64,000 nt of DNA from Nocardioides abyssi (GTDB lineage Bacteria > Actinomycetota > Actinomycetes > Propionibacteriales > Nocardioidaceae): the NCBI RefSeq assembly GCF_030412915.1, contig NZ_JAUHJR010000002.1, positions 310,001-374,000 on the forward strand. Direction: 5' to 3'. The notes below the pieces were generated by a model. The model was given only the letters and a program-made list of their open reading frames with translations, had not been told where the DNA came from and did not search any database. Position numbers and translations under genes: made by a program. Every line of letters starts with the position of its first letter. Position 1 is the first letter of the stretch. Below are positions 56,559 through 64,000 of this stretch, piece by piece.

Positions 56559-58850
56559 ATGCGGTCCCGCCTGCTCGCGCTCGTCCTCGCCTCCACCGTC
56601 CTCGCCCTGGTGCTCCCGCTGCTGGCCCTCGCGCCGCACCCGGGCGTCGGAGCCGCCGCGGCCGCCGGCCCCCGCCCGCTCGTGGTCGAGGTCCTCTCCA
56701 ACCGGGCCGACCTGGTCTCCGGTGGCGACGTGCTGGTCGCGGTCCGCCTGCCGCGCGGCGTGCGGGCCCGGGACGTCCGCGTGCGGGCCGGCAGCCGCGA
56801 CGTGACCCGGCGGTTCGCGGTGCGCCGCGACGGGCGGTACGTCGGCCTGGTCACCGGCCTGCGGGTCGGGCGCACGACCATCCGGGCGACGGCGCCCGGG
56901 CGCGCCGGCTCGACCGTCGTCACCAACCACCCGGCGGGCGGCCCGGTCTTCACCGGTCCGCGGCAGCGGCACTACCAGTGCCAGGAGTCCGCGCGGAACA
57001 GCCGCTGCGAGGAGCCGGCCCGCTACACCTACCTCTACAAGTCGGCGAACCCGCTGCTCGCCGGCCTGCAGCCCTACGACCCGGCCGACCCGCCGGCCGA
57101 CGTCGCCACCACGACGACCGACCAGGGCGTGCGCGTGCCGTTCGTCGTCCGCCGCGAGGACGGATACCAGGACCGCGACCGCTACACGATCCTCACGCTC
57201 TTCCGGCCCGGGAAGCCGTGGCAGGCGTGGGCGCCGCAGCGCCAGTGGAACCGCAAGGTGCTCGTGACGGGCGGCGGCGGCTGCGGCGCGTCGTACACCC
57301 CGGCGGACCCGCCGCTCGACGACTACGCCGGCACCATCCCCGCACTGCCGGGCATCGAGCAGTCCTACGTCACCGCGCTCGGCCGCGGCTTCGCGGTCAT
57401 GTCGACCGCGCTCGCCAACACCGGCCACCACTGCAACGTCGCCGTGAACGCCGAGTCGCTGATGATGGCCAAGGAGCGGCTCGTCGAGCGCTACGGCGAG
57501 ATCCGCTACACGATCGGCACCGGCTGCTCCGGCGGCTCGATCTCCCAGCACACCGTCGCCAACGCCTACCCCGGGATCTACCAGGGCCTGGTCACCACCT
57601 GCTCCTACCCCGACGTGCTGACCGCCGGTGCGCAGTTCGCCGACTACCACCTGATGCGGAAGTACTTCGAGGACCCGACCCGCTGGGCGCCCGGCGTCCT
57701 GTGGCTGCCGACGCAGGTGGCCCAGGTGGAGGGACACCTCACCCACCTCAACGCGGTCGTCGCCGACGAGGGCCTCTTCAAGTCCGCGCTGAACCCCGAG
57801 GACCCCTGCCCCGGCACCCGCGACCCCGTCGCCGGCGACCCGAGCACCCGCTACGACTCCGAGCGCAACCCCGGCGGGGTCCGCTGCTCGGTGCTCGACC
57901 TGATGGTCAACCTCCTCGGCCCTCGTCCCCGCGGGGCCTGGAGCGCGCAGGAGAAGCAGGTCGGCCGCGGGTTCGCCGGCATCCCGTTCGCCAACGCCGG
58001 CGTGCAGTACGGGCTGAAGGCGCTGCGCGCCGGGGCCATCACCCCCGCCCAGTTCGTCGACCTCAACGCCGCCGTCGGGGGGCTCGACGTCGACTCCGTC
58101 CGCCGCGACGCCCGCACCACCGGCGACCCTGCTTCGATCCGCCGCGCCTACCGCACCGGCCTGGTCAACGAGGCCAACCACCTCGACGAGGTCGCGATGA
58201 TCAACCACGGCGGCCCGGACCCCGGGATCGCCCACGACTACAGCCACGCCTGGTGGACCGAGGAGCGGCTGCTCGCCGACCAGGGCCACACCGACAACCG
58301 GGTCATGTGGTTCGGCGCGGTGCCGCTCGTCGGCGACCTGACCTGGGCCACCGAGGCGCTGCTCGCGATGGACCGCTGGCTGGCGCGGGTCGAGCGCGAC
58401 CGCTCCGCCCGACCGCTCGCGCGGAAGGTCGTCGCCGGCCGACCCGCCGACGTCACCGACCGGTGCCTGCTCACCGGGCTCGACCCGGTCTGCACGACCC
58501 GCGAGCTCGACGTGCTGCAGACCCGGCTCTCCACGCCGCGGCAGGAGGCCGGCGGCCCCAGCACCAACGACAACCTCGCCTGCCGGCTGCGGCCGTTGCG
58601 CCGTGCCGACTACGACTTCCTGCTCGTGCCGTTCACGGACGCGCAATGGACCCGCCTGCAGCGCGCCTTCCCCGACGGCGTCTGCGACTGGACCCGGCGC
58701 GGCCGCGGGCAGGGGCCGGCCCGCACGTGGCTGCGGTACGACGGCGCGCGCGGCGGCGCGGCGTACGGCGGTCGCGAGCTGCCGGCTCCCCCGCGCCACT
58801 CCGGCGCGGGCTGGTCGGCCCCGGCGTTCGCCCCGCTGCTGCGCCAGTAG
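56559..58850 (+). CDS. Secreted DUF6351-type hydrolase
   Basis: 763 residues, exported: signal LALVLASTVLALVLPLLALA. Residues 35-135 are an Ig-like strand-rich domain (LVVEVLSNRADLVSGGDVLV). The main domain has TGGGGCGASYTPADPPLDDY, FAVMSTALANTGHHCNVAVN and YTIGTGCSGGSISQHTVANA, where GCSGGS looks like a serine nucleophile elbow. MINHGGPDPGIAHDYSHAWW is a later conserved block. This matches the large DUF6351 family of actinobacterial secreted proteins; substrate unknown. Ends with LLRQ before a short gap. Confidence 0.8.
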   Translation: MRSRLLALVLASTVLALVLPLLALAPHPGVGAAAAAGPRPLVVEVLSNRADLVSGGDVLVAVRLPRGVRARDVRVRAGSRDVTRRFAVRRDGRYVGLVTGLRVGRTTIRATAPGRAGSTVVTNHPAGGPVFTGPRQRHYQCQESARNSRCEEPARYTYLYKSANPLLAGLQPYDPADPPADVATTTTDQGVRVPFVVRREDGYQDRDRYTILTLFRPGKPWQAWAPQRQWNRKVLVTGGGGCGASYTPADPPLDDYAGTIPALPGIEQSYVTALGRGFAVMSTALANTGHHCNVAVNAESLMMAKERLVERYGEIRYTIGTGCSGGSISQHTVANAYPGIYQGLVTTCSYPDVLTAGAQFADYHLMRKYFEDPTRWAPGVLWLPTQVAQVEGHLTHLNAVVADEGLFKSALNPEDPCPGTRDPVAGDPSTRYDSERNPGGVRCSVLDLMVNLLGPRPRGAWSAQEKQVGRGFAGIPFANAGVQYGLKALRAGAITPAQFVDLNAAVGGLDVDSVRRDARTTGDPASIRRAYRTGLVNEANHLDEVAMINHGGPDPGIAHDYSHAWWTEERLLADQGHTDNRVMWFGAVPLVGDLTWATEALLAMDRWLARVERDRSARPLARKVVAGRPADVTDRCLLTGLDPVCTTRELDVLQTRLSTPRQEAGGPSTNDNLACRLRPLRRADYDFLLVPFTDAQWTRLQRAFPDGVCDWTRRGRGQGPARTWLRYDGARGGAAYGGRELPAPPRHSGAGWSAPAFAPLLRQ

Positions 58851-58892
58851 CGACCCGGCGGCGCGCCCCCGGGCGATCGCTACGCTCGCCGC

Positions 58893-59291
58893 ATGACGCT
58901 CCCCCGCACCGTCGCCCGTGTCGCCCTCGGCTCGATCATGGTGGGGGCCGGGGTGCTGCACCTGACCGCGCAGCGCGAGGAGTTCCAGGCCCAGGTGCCC
59001 GACTGGTTCCCCGTCGACGAGGACCTGACCGTGCTCGGCTCCGGCGTCGTCGAGATCGGCCTCGGCGCGGCCTTCGTGGCCCTGCCCCGGCACCGCCGGC
59101 TCGTCGGGGCGCTGCTCGCCGCGTTCTACGTCGTGATCTTCCCCGGCAACATCGCGCAGTACGTCGAGGGCACCGACGCCTTCGGGCTCGACACCGACGC
59201 CAAGCGGTTCGGCCGGCTGTTCTTCCAGCCGCTGCTGGTGCTCTGGGCGCTCTACGGCGGCGGTCACCTCCGGCGGCGCGGCCGGGACTGA
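58893..59291 (+). CDS. DoxX-like small membrane protein
   Basis: 132 residues, four hydrophobic helices. RVALGSIMVGAGVLHLTAQR, SGVVEIGLGAAFVALPRHRR, ALLAAFYVVIFPGNIAQYVE, LFFQPLLVLWALYGGGHLRR. This is the DoxX-like topology; many contact quinones or thiol chemistry, though none is shown here. TACGCT ends 6 bases before the ATG. A terminator stem (59292-59337) overlaps its end. Confidence 0.82.
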   Translation: MTLPRTVARVALGSIMVGAGVLHLTAQREEFQAQVPDWFPVDEDLTVLGSGVVEIGLGAAFVALPRHRRLVGALLAAFYVVIFPGNIAQYVEGTDAFGLDTDAKRFGRLFFQPLLVLWALYGGGHLRRRGRD

Positions 59292-59337
59292 GGCCGGCCC
59301 CCGACGCTACGGCCGGGCCTCGGGCCGGGGGCCGGCC
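59292..59337. terminator. GC-rich stem-loop after DoxX-like gene
   Basis: GGCCGGCCCCC (59292-59302) pairs exactly with GGGGGCCGGCC (59327-59337). Lies between convergent genes 54 bases apart. No U-tract. Confidence 0.6.
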
Positions 59338-59344
59338 GACCGGC

Positions 59345-60469
59345 TCAGAGGGTCGGTCGCACGCCCGCGAGGAACCGCAGCACGGTCCCCCGCACACCCG
59401 CCGCGCCGGCCTCGAGCGGCAGCGCGCTCCCGGCCCCGGCGAAGGTCCGTGCCGAGACCCGGGCGCTGCTGCCGAACATCTTCTCCGCGCCCGCCTGGCC
59501 CAGCCGCCGGACCCGGGCGTCGCGCCCGCCGGACAGCACCAGCACCGGCGCCTCGACGCGTCCGGACGTGAGGGTGGCCAGGCCGACCGCGGCCAGCACG
59601 CTCGACACGTCGCCGCACGGGGTCGGGTTGCGGCGGGCGGTCGCCAGGCGGCGTACCCGCTCCGTGGCGCTGGCGAAGAGCAGCGAGCGGAACTCCGCCG
59701 GCGTCGCGCCGTACGCCGAGTAGCTGCCGCCCAGGCAGCGACCGAGCTGGTCGGTCACCACGCGCAGCGCCTCGCCGGTCGGCGTCACCGTCGGCGCCGA
59801 CATCAGCACCAGCCCGGCGACGTCGTCGAACTCCGCCGCCTCGAGCTGCGCGACGGTCGCGCCGGTCCCGTGCCCGTGGAGGACGACGTGGGTGGCGTGC
59901 GGGGGCTGGTCGTCCTCGCCCCGCCGGTCGGTGAACCGGTAGTTGCCGGAGTAGAGGTGCTGGACGACCTGGTGCAGCATCGTGGCCTGGGCGCCCAGGC
60001 AGGTGGCGTTGCCGTTGGCCAGCGGGCTGCTGTCGTAGCCGAGGCGGTCGACGACCAGCGAGGTCTCGCCGCGCCGCGCGAGCTGGGTGGCGTAGTCGAC
60101 GCCCGGCACCTGCCGGAGGTTCCAGAACCACGCACCGGTGCCGGCGTCGTGCACGAGCACGTTGACCCGCAGGCGACCGGGCGAGCCGCTCAGCGTCGAC
60201 CGGGGCCCGACCAGCCGTCCCTGCAGGACGTGCGGGCGGTTGTCGGCCAGGCACAGCGCGGACGTCTCGTTGGTGTTGCTGACCTCGAACGCCACCCGGC
60301 GGTGGGCGACCTTCCGGGCCGGCGCCGTGGTCGCCTTGGCTGCTGCCGTGGTCGCCGTTGTGGTCGCCGGGCCGGTGCGGTCGGCGGCGTCCGCCGGCCC
60401 GGCCAGCACGGCGCTCGTGAGGGCGAGCCCGGCGAGGCCGACGACGGTGGTGAGCAGGCGCTGGCGCAT
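59345..60469 (-). CDS. Secreted alpha/beta-hydrolase-fold protein with lost catalytic residues
   Basis: 374 residues, signal peptide LLTTVVGLAGLALTSAVLAG with PADA cleavage. The fold is an alpha/beta hydrolase: FWNLRQVPGVDYATQLARRG, THVVLHGHGTGATVAQLEAA, GLVLMSAPTVTP, APVLVLSGGRDARVRRLG. The nucleophile position in GHGTG is Gly201 where Ser is expected, and GAGSALPLE has Ser348 where the usual GxGHALPLE His would be; Asp317 remains. It therefore probably does not hydrolyse esters and may bind or scaffold. Start has TACGTT 7 bases upstream, covered by the operator at 60471-60491. Confidence 0.75.
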   Translation of the reverse strand: MRQRLLTTVVGLAGLALTSAVLAGPADAADRTGPATTTATTAAAKATTAPARKVAHRRVAFEVSNTNETSALCLADNRPHVLQGRLVGPRSTLSGSPGRLRVNVLVHDAGTGAWFWNLRQVPGVDYATQLARRGETSLVVDRLGYDSSPLANGNATCLGAQATMLHQVVQHLYSGNYRFTDRRGEDDQPPHATHVVLHGHGTGATVAQLEAAEFDDVAGLVLMSAPTVTPTGEALRVVTDQLGRCLGGSYSAYGATPAEFRSLLFASATERVRRLATARRNPTPCGDVSSVLAAVGLATLTSGRVEAPVLVLSGGRDARVRRLGQAGAEKMFGSSARVSARTFAGAGSALPLEAGAAGVRGTVLRFLAGVRPTL

Positions 60470-60470
60470 G

Positions 60471-60491
60471 CTGTTGAACGTAGTTCAACAG
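60471..60491 (-). promoter_or_regulatory. Perfect 9-3-9 operator over the -10 box
   Basis: CTGTTGAAC (60471-60479), GTA, then GTTCAACAG (60483-60491). On the minus strand the -10 TACGTT falls inside this repeat and the ATG follows 7 bases later. A repressor bound here should block the hydrolase-fold gene. Unlike neighbouring DNA it is AT-rich. Confidence 0.65.
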
Positions 60492-60564
60492 ACAGGTACG
60501 CAACAGACTGTCGGTATGTGACCTTCGGGACAGCGCCGGCCCGTGTCGTCGCCGGGGGCCGCGG

Positions 60565-61014
60565 TCACTCGCCCTGGCAGAGCCCGACGGCCGTGGCGTA
60601 CTCCGGGTCCTGCTGGGTGCCGCCGCCCCCGGAGTCCTCGACCGGCTCGCCGAGGCGGGCCCAGAAGCGGTCGCGGTACGCCGCCAGGCCGGCGCCGTCG
60701 ACGCACTCGAGCACCGCCCCGAGGTCGATCCCGCCGCCCGGCACCTTGCAGCCGGCGTAGTCCGTGGGCAACGGCTGGTCGGCGACCCAGACCTCGGTGC
60801 ACGACGGCAGGCTCGCGACGAGCTCCTCGATGTCGGTGGGCCGCGCCGACGGCGAGGACGGGGCACTGCTTGCGCTGCTGCTCGGGCTGCTGCTGGAGGT
60901 CGTCCCGGACGGTCCCCCCGTCGCGTCGGGCTCGTCGTCGCCGGAGCACGCCGTCAGCGTGAGGGCGAACAACCCGGCGGACAGCAGGGCGGGCAGGGTG
61001 GCGGCGCGTCGCAT
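60565..61014 (-). CDS. Small lipoprotein, Ser-rich
   Basis: 149 residues. ALLSAGLFALTLTAC is the lipobox, Cys near 23. A flexible Ser/Pro stretch (GGPSGTTSSSSPSSSASSAP) leads to a small domain with four Cys: LPSCTEVWVADQPLPTDYAG, CKVPGGGIDLGAVLECVDGA, AVGLCQGE. Likely disulfide-bonded, outside the membrane. I do not recognise the family. TACCCT lies 7 bases before the ATG. Confidence 0.7.
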   Translation of the reverse strand: MRRAATLPALLSAGLFALTLTACSGDDEPDATGGPSGTTSSSSPSSSASSAPSSPSARPTDIEELVASLPSCTEVWVADQPLPTDYAGCKVPGGGIDLGAVLECVDGAGLAAYRDRFWARLGEPVEDSGGGGTQQDPEYATAVGLCQGE

Positions 61015-61054
61015 GGCCCGCAGGGTAGTGCGCGGCGACCCTCCGCGCCGGTCG

Positions 61055-61636
61055 TCAGGCGCGTTCGGGGTCGAGCACCGGCCAGAGCAGGTCCAGGCTC
61101 CGGTCCAGCCACGCGCCGTCGACCCGGCCGCGGCGGACCAGCTCGCCGAGCCAGGCACCCAGCAGGAGGCTGACCACCCCCTCGGCGTCCACGTCGGCCC
61201 GCACCCGCCCCGCCCGGGCGTCGTCGCGCAGCCGGGCGGCCAGCGCGTCGTCGTACGGGCGGAGGGCGTCGCGGAAGAGCTCGGTGAACGCGGGGTCGGC
61301 ATCGGCGACGATCGCGGCGAGCCCGCCGGGGCCGAGGATGTCCGACATCTGGCGCCAGGCCTGCTCGAGGGAGAACCGCAGCTTGTCCCGTGCGGAGCCG
61401 TCGGGCGGGAGGTCGGGCACGCCGATCGCGCCCCGGAGCACCGCGTCCAGCAGCGCGGCGCGGTTCGCGTGCCGGCGGTAGATCGTCGTCTTGGCCACGC
61501 CCGAGGCCGCTGCCACGGCCTCCATCGTCACGGCCGCGGGGCCGCCGCTGCGCAGCAGCGCGAGTGCTGCTGCGGCGACCCGCTCGTCGGTCCCTGCCTG
61601 CCGCGGACGACCTCGCCCCGCGCCCGGTTCACCCAT
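61055..61636 (-). CDS. TetR/AcrR family regulator
   Basis: 193 residues. RVAAAALALLRSGGPAAVTM followed by EAVAAASGVAKTTIYRRHAN is the HTH. C-terminal helices (FSLEQAWRQMSDILGPGGLA, EGVVSLLLGAWLGELVRRG) form the ligand domain (TetR_C_11-like). Divergent from a 67-residue membrane protein with inverted repeats between. TACGAT lies 6 bases before its ATG. Probably regulates itself and that protein. Confidence 0.87.
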   Translation of the reverse strand: MGEPGAGRGRPRQAGTDERVAAAALALLRSGGPAAVTMEAVAAASGVAKTTIYRRHANRAALLDAVLRGAIGVPDLPPDGSARDKLRFSLEQAWRQMSDILGPGGLAAIVADADPAFTELFRDALRPYDDALAARLRDDARAGRVRADVDAEGVVSLLLGAWLGELVRRGRVDGAWLDRSLDLLWPVLDPERA

Positions 61637-61644
61637 GGCCGCAT

Positions 61645-61678
61645 CGTAGCGTTCGATAATACGCTACGCATCGCGTAT
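61645..61678. promoter_or_regulatory. Probable TetR operators
   Basis: CGTAGCG (61645-61651) and CGCTACG (61662-61668) form one inverted repeat; ATACGC (61659-61664) and GCGTAT (61673-61678) a second, overlapping it. They fill the gap between the tetR start and the small membrane protein. Confidence 0.6.
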
Positions 61679-61711
61679 CGTTATCAGGACACCTCGTGGA
61701 AGGAGCACCAG

Positions 61712-61915
61712 ATGTCCGAGAACGCCTACCTGGTCTGGCTGGTCGCGATGGCGGTCATGACCGTCGTCGTGCTGACCGTTGGGACCCTCATCGCCTCCGG
61801 GATCATCCCCGTCGGCCGGGACTCCCGGGACGCGCAGCGGCCCGGCGCCGGCGACCGCACGCAGGCGGACGCCGACCCGGGCCGGCAGCACGAGAGCACC
61901 CGGCGCGCGGCCTGA
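61712..61915 (+). CDS. Small single-span membrane protein, 67 aa
   Basis: AAGGAGCACC is a strong ribosome site. One membrane helix (VWLVAMAVMTVVVLTVGTLI) near the N-terminus, then a charged, disordered tail (PVGRDSRDAQRPGAGDRTQA). Function unknown; position under a TetR operator suggests an inducible envelope protein. Too small to place in a family. Confidence 0.68.
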   Translation: MSENAYLVWLVAMAVMTVVVLTVGTLIASGIIPVGRDSRDAQRPGAGDRTQADADPGRQHESTRRAA

Positions 61916-61934
61916 GGCCACGCGCCGGCGGGGG

Positions 61935-62693
61935 TCAGCTGGTCGTGCCGGTGCCCTCGCCCTCGATCCGGTCGTCGTGGAGCAGCTCGCCCTCGGCGTC
62001 GACCGGCGTGATCGTCACCTCGAAGGTGATCGGGGAGCCCTTCTGGTAGCGGAAGTTCTCGCCCCAGGAGATCTGCTGGCCCGAGGCGAGCGTGTAGACC
62101 GACGGGTCGCGGTAGGCGCCGGCCGCGAGCGCCCCGTCGTTGACCTCCATCTGCTCGAACAGCGCGTCGTCGACGACCGAGTCCATGCCCTGCATGTAGG
62201 GCCAGTCGTCGTAGCGCGACTCGACCGAGACCAGGCTCGAGCCCAGGTCGAGGTCGTCGCCGTTGTTGGTGGCGACGTAGTTGAGGAAGACGATCTCGTC
62301 GCCCTCGGCGATGATCGGCTTGTTCTTCTCCGGGTCCACGAACTGCCCGGTCTTGGTGGCCTTGGTCGTGCCGACCTGGAAGACGTCGACGCTCACGTCG
62401 CCCGCCTCGATGGTGGCGATCTTCTCGCCCGGGGTCGTGACGGGGTTGGCCCACTCCGGCTGGTCGCCCGAGGTGGCACCCCCTGCGCTCTCGGACTCCT
62501 CCTCGGTGGGCTCGTCGGCCGGCGTCTCGCTCTCGACGGGCGCGGCGGTCTCGGAGCTGGTGTCCTCGGCCGCCTCGGAGTCGGCGTCGTCGCCGCCGCA
62601 GGCGGAGAGGCCCAGCAGGGCGAATGTGGCGAGGCCGGCGACGGCGACGCGGGCCGAGGTACGAGCGGAGGGACGGGTGGGGGTACGGCGCAT
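61935..62693 (-). CDS. Lipoprotein, cupredoxin/FKBP-like mature part unclear
   Basis: 252 residues. Signal VAVAGLATFALLGLSAC gives Cys near 32. An acidic disordered region follows (DSEAAEDTSSETAAPVESET). The mature domain is beta-rich: VDVFQVGTTKATKTGQFVDP, IIAEGDEIVFLNYVATNNGD, LASGQQISWGENFRYQKGSP, ITFEVTITPVDAEGELLHDD. Layout resembles other actinobacterial lipoproteins of unknown role. GAAGGAAG precedes the ATG. Confidence 0.68.
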   Translation of the reverse strand: MRRTPTRPSARTSARVAVAGLATFALLGLSACGGDDADSEAAEDTSSETAAPVESETPADEPTEEESESAGGATSGDQPEWANPVTTPGEKIATIEAGDVSVDVFQVGTTKATKTGQFVDPEKNKPIIAEGDEIVFLNYVATNNGDDLDLGSSLVSVESRYDDWPYMQGMDSVVDDALFEQMEVNDGALAAGAYRDPSVYTLASGQQISWGENFRYQKGSPITFEVTITPVDAEGELLHDDRIEGEGTGTTS

Positions 62694-62822
62694 GACTTCC
62701 TTCGGGTGCGGGGGTCGGTACCTCCTCCAGGCTGGCCCAGGCCCGCTCCCGCAAACCCCACCGGTCCCGACGGTCACGTGATCCAGGTCTCACGACGGCG
62801 TCCTCAGGCCTAGCCTGGCCCG

Positions 62823-63281
62823 GTGAGCCCCCGCGACCCACAGACCCGCAAGCGCGACGCCCTCGCCCGTCTGACCAGCCCCGCGGTCGACACCTGGGTC
62901 GCCAGCGCCTCCCCCGCCGGTGCCGCCCACCTGGTCCCGCTGTCGTTGTGCTGGACCTCCGACCGAGCGGTCGTCGCGGTGGACTCGACCTCGGTGACCG
63001 CCCGCAACGTCGTCGCCACCGGCCGCGCCCGGCTCGGCGTCGGGCCCACCCGTGACGTGGTCATGATCGACGCGGAGCTCGACCGGGTCGTGCCCGCCGA
63101 CGAGACTGCCGACGACGGCGGCGCGCTCGGCACGGCGTACGCCACCCAGGCCGACTGGGACCCCCGCGGCTCGACCGGCTACGCCTTCCTCGTCCTCCGC
63201 CCGGTCCGCGTCCAGGCCTGGCGCGAGGTCGACGAGATGGCCGGCCGCACCCTGATGACCGACGGCCGCTGGCTCGTCTGA
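62823..63281 (+). CDS. Pyridoxamine 5'-phosphate oxidase-like (F420/FMN split-barrel) protein
   Basis: 152 residues. SPAVDTWVASASPAGAAHLV, PLSLCWTSDRAVVAVDSTSV and TARNVVATGRARLGVGPTRD are the split-barrel strands that hold FMN or F420. Short like the F420-binding PNPOx group of actinobacteria. The GTG start follows TAGCCT by 6 bases. Substrate unknown. Confidence 0.83.
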   Translation: MSPRDPQTRKRDALARLTSPAVDTWVASASPAGAAHLVPLSLCWTSDRAVVAVDSTSVTARNVVATGRARLGVGPTRDVVMIDAELDRVVPADETADDGGALGTAYATQADWDPRGSTGYAFLVLRPVRVQAWREVDEMAGRTLMTDGRWLV

Positions 63282-63323
63282 CCCCGGGCTCCTTCCCCGG
63301 CACGATCCGTCCGGGTACGCCAC

Positions 63324-63863
63324 TCAGGGCGTCGACGGTTCCCAGGCGAGCACCGCGTCCCGCAGGGCGCCCGGGGACGCAGCGCTGTCGAGCCGCAGGA
63401 CGGGCTGGTCCAGGCCGTCGAGCCACGCCTCGTGGGCGACCCGGCTACGTCCGGTGAAGCCGGGATCGTCGTAGCCGCGAGCCCAGTCGAGGAACGCACC
63501 CCAGGCCTCTGCGTCGACGTCCCTGCCGGCCGACCGGGCTGCCTCGCGCTGCTGCAGGCGCCGGAGCCGCTCCTCGGCGTCGAGCGTCAGGAACACGACA
63601 GCGTCGCAACCGGCCACGACGTCGTCGCCCCAGCCCATCGCCGAGCCCGACAGCACCCACGCCTCGCGTGGAGCGAACACGCTGCGCATCAGGCGTACCC
63701 GCTCCGCCTCCGGGCGCTTCTCGACGTACGGCGGGTCGGACGGCACCCAGAAGTAGTCGTCGGCGTCCGCGTGCGGCACCGACCAGGCGTCCGCCAGCGC
63801 CCGCCCGAGCGTCGTCGTGCCCGACCCGCTCGCCCCCACCACGTGCAGCCGGCAGCGTCGCAT
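63324..63863 (-). CDS. P-loop nucleoside/shikimate-kinase-like protein
   Basis: 179 residues. RLHVVGASGSGTTTLGRALA has the Walker A (GASGSGTTT), and HADADDYFWVPSDPPYVEKR the next acidic strand. CDAVVFLTLDAEERLRRLQQ is the lid-like basic helix. This matches the adenylate-kinase-like AAA group of small kinases; substrate not predicted. ATG at 63863 chosen for GAGG about 9 bases upstream; an ATG at 63881 is possible. Confidence 0.8.
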   Translation of the reverse strand: MRRCRLHVVGASGSGTTTLGRALADAWSVPHADADDYFWVPSDPPYVEKRPEAERVRLMRSVFAPREAWVLSGSAMGWGDDVVAGCDAVVFLTLDAEERLRRLQQREAARSAGRDVDAEAWGAFLDWARGYDDPGFTGRSRVAHEAWLDGLDQPVLRLDSAASPGALRDAVLAWEPSTP

Positions 63864-63912
63864 GTCGCCATCCTCGACCATGACGCGACAGCCCGTCGGC
63901 ACCGCGCGCAGG

Positions 63913-63960
63913 GGTCGTGTGCTCAACGGCGCGCCGCGGCGCGTTCTGAGGCACACGACC
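63913..63960. repeat. Imperfect stem-loop at the right end
   Basis: GGTCGTGTG (63913-63921) pairs with CACACGACC (63952-63960); inside, CTCA pairs with TGAG and a GCGCGCC core is self-complementary. GGCACACGAC also occurs at 42482. No gene was seen in 63882-64000. Confidence 0.45.
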
Positions 63961-64000
63961 GTGACGACCGACCGCGCTCTCCGGCCGGGCATAGCCGAAT

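Noticed and set aside
56117-60760. Plus-strand open frame of 1547 codons
   Set aside because: Overlaps five genes with recognised domains in other frames; effect of high GC at third positions.
1-64000. tRNA, rRNA or prophage/integrative element
   Set aside because: No tRNA-like cloverleaf ends, rRNA stretches, integrase, transposase or structural phage genes were recognised by eye; a small RNA could still be missed.

Overview
The window is about 64 kb of very GC-rich, densely packed chromosomal DNA. It most resembles a Nocardioides-type actinobacterium (Propionibacteriales). This rests on many GTG starts, GTGA/ATGA start-stop overlaps, F420-type luciferase-like oxidoreductases, mycothiol-linked DinB/MDMPI-type proteins, an ECF sigma factor with a SnoaL-like tail, and GTG/ATG starts placed 6-8 bases after TANNNT boxes (leaderless promoters). 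I saw no rRNA, tRNA, CRISPR array, transposase, integrase or phage gene.

Layout. 1-7.9 kb: surface-glycan-type cluster with two sulfotransferases (the first cut by the window edge), three glycosyltransferase-like proteins and a methyltransferase. 8-10 kb: GH1 beta-glucosidase and pirin, divergent. 10.2-14.9 kb: lipid/glycerol-3-phosphate block (diacylglycerol-kinase-like enzyme, alkyl-DHAP-synthase-like flavoprotein, TetR, GlpD), with the same gene set as M. tuberculosis Rv2249c-Rv2252. 15-17.7 kb: ECF sigma factor, MDMPI-like protein, LuxR regulator. 17.7-19.9 kb: ATP-grasp (glutathionylspermidine-synthase-like), DUF350 and lipoprotein operon. 20-26.6 kb: DUF2332, lipoprotein, aldehyde dehydrogenase, lipoprotein PBP, SGNH esterase. 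26.7-28 kb: MerR / thioredoxin-reductase-like pair with a textbook MerR promoter. 28-36.7 kb: DEAD-box helicase, YceI, GNAT, LLM oxidoreductase, an odd HTH/membrane/C-terminal-domain fusion, lipoprotein and secreted protein. 36.7-42.3 kb: acyl-CoA dehydrogenase, PadR, then ABC ATPase, permease, histidine kinase and response regulator. 42.7-50 kb: M3 peptidase, GH6 cellulase, DUF427, MFS, DinB, helical protein, F420-type oxidoreductase. 50-56.5 kb: DUF429-RelA/SpoT fusion, flavin monooxygenase (apparently with an ATC start), SBF transporter, epimerase, 2-hydroxy-acid oxidase. 56.6-63.9 kb: secreted DUF6351 protein, DoxX-like protein, a catalytically degenerate alpha/beta hydrolase, lipoproteins, TetR with a small membrane protein, PNPOx-like protein, P-loop kinase.

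Most convergent gene ends are separated by strong stem-loops, and several belong to dispersed palindromic families. The most common has TGGTTGAGGA / TCTCGAAACC ends and is expanded into tandem arrays at 1.13-1.49 kb. The points most worth a second look are the DUF429-RelA/SpoT fusion, the flavin monooxygenase with ATC as its only sensible start, the HTH-membrane fusion, the inactive-looking hydrolase under a perfect operator, and the repeat families, which in one place supply a gene's stop codon. Coordinates come from reading by eye; family names come from recognised motifs, not database searches.
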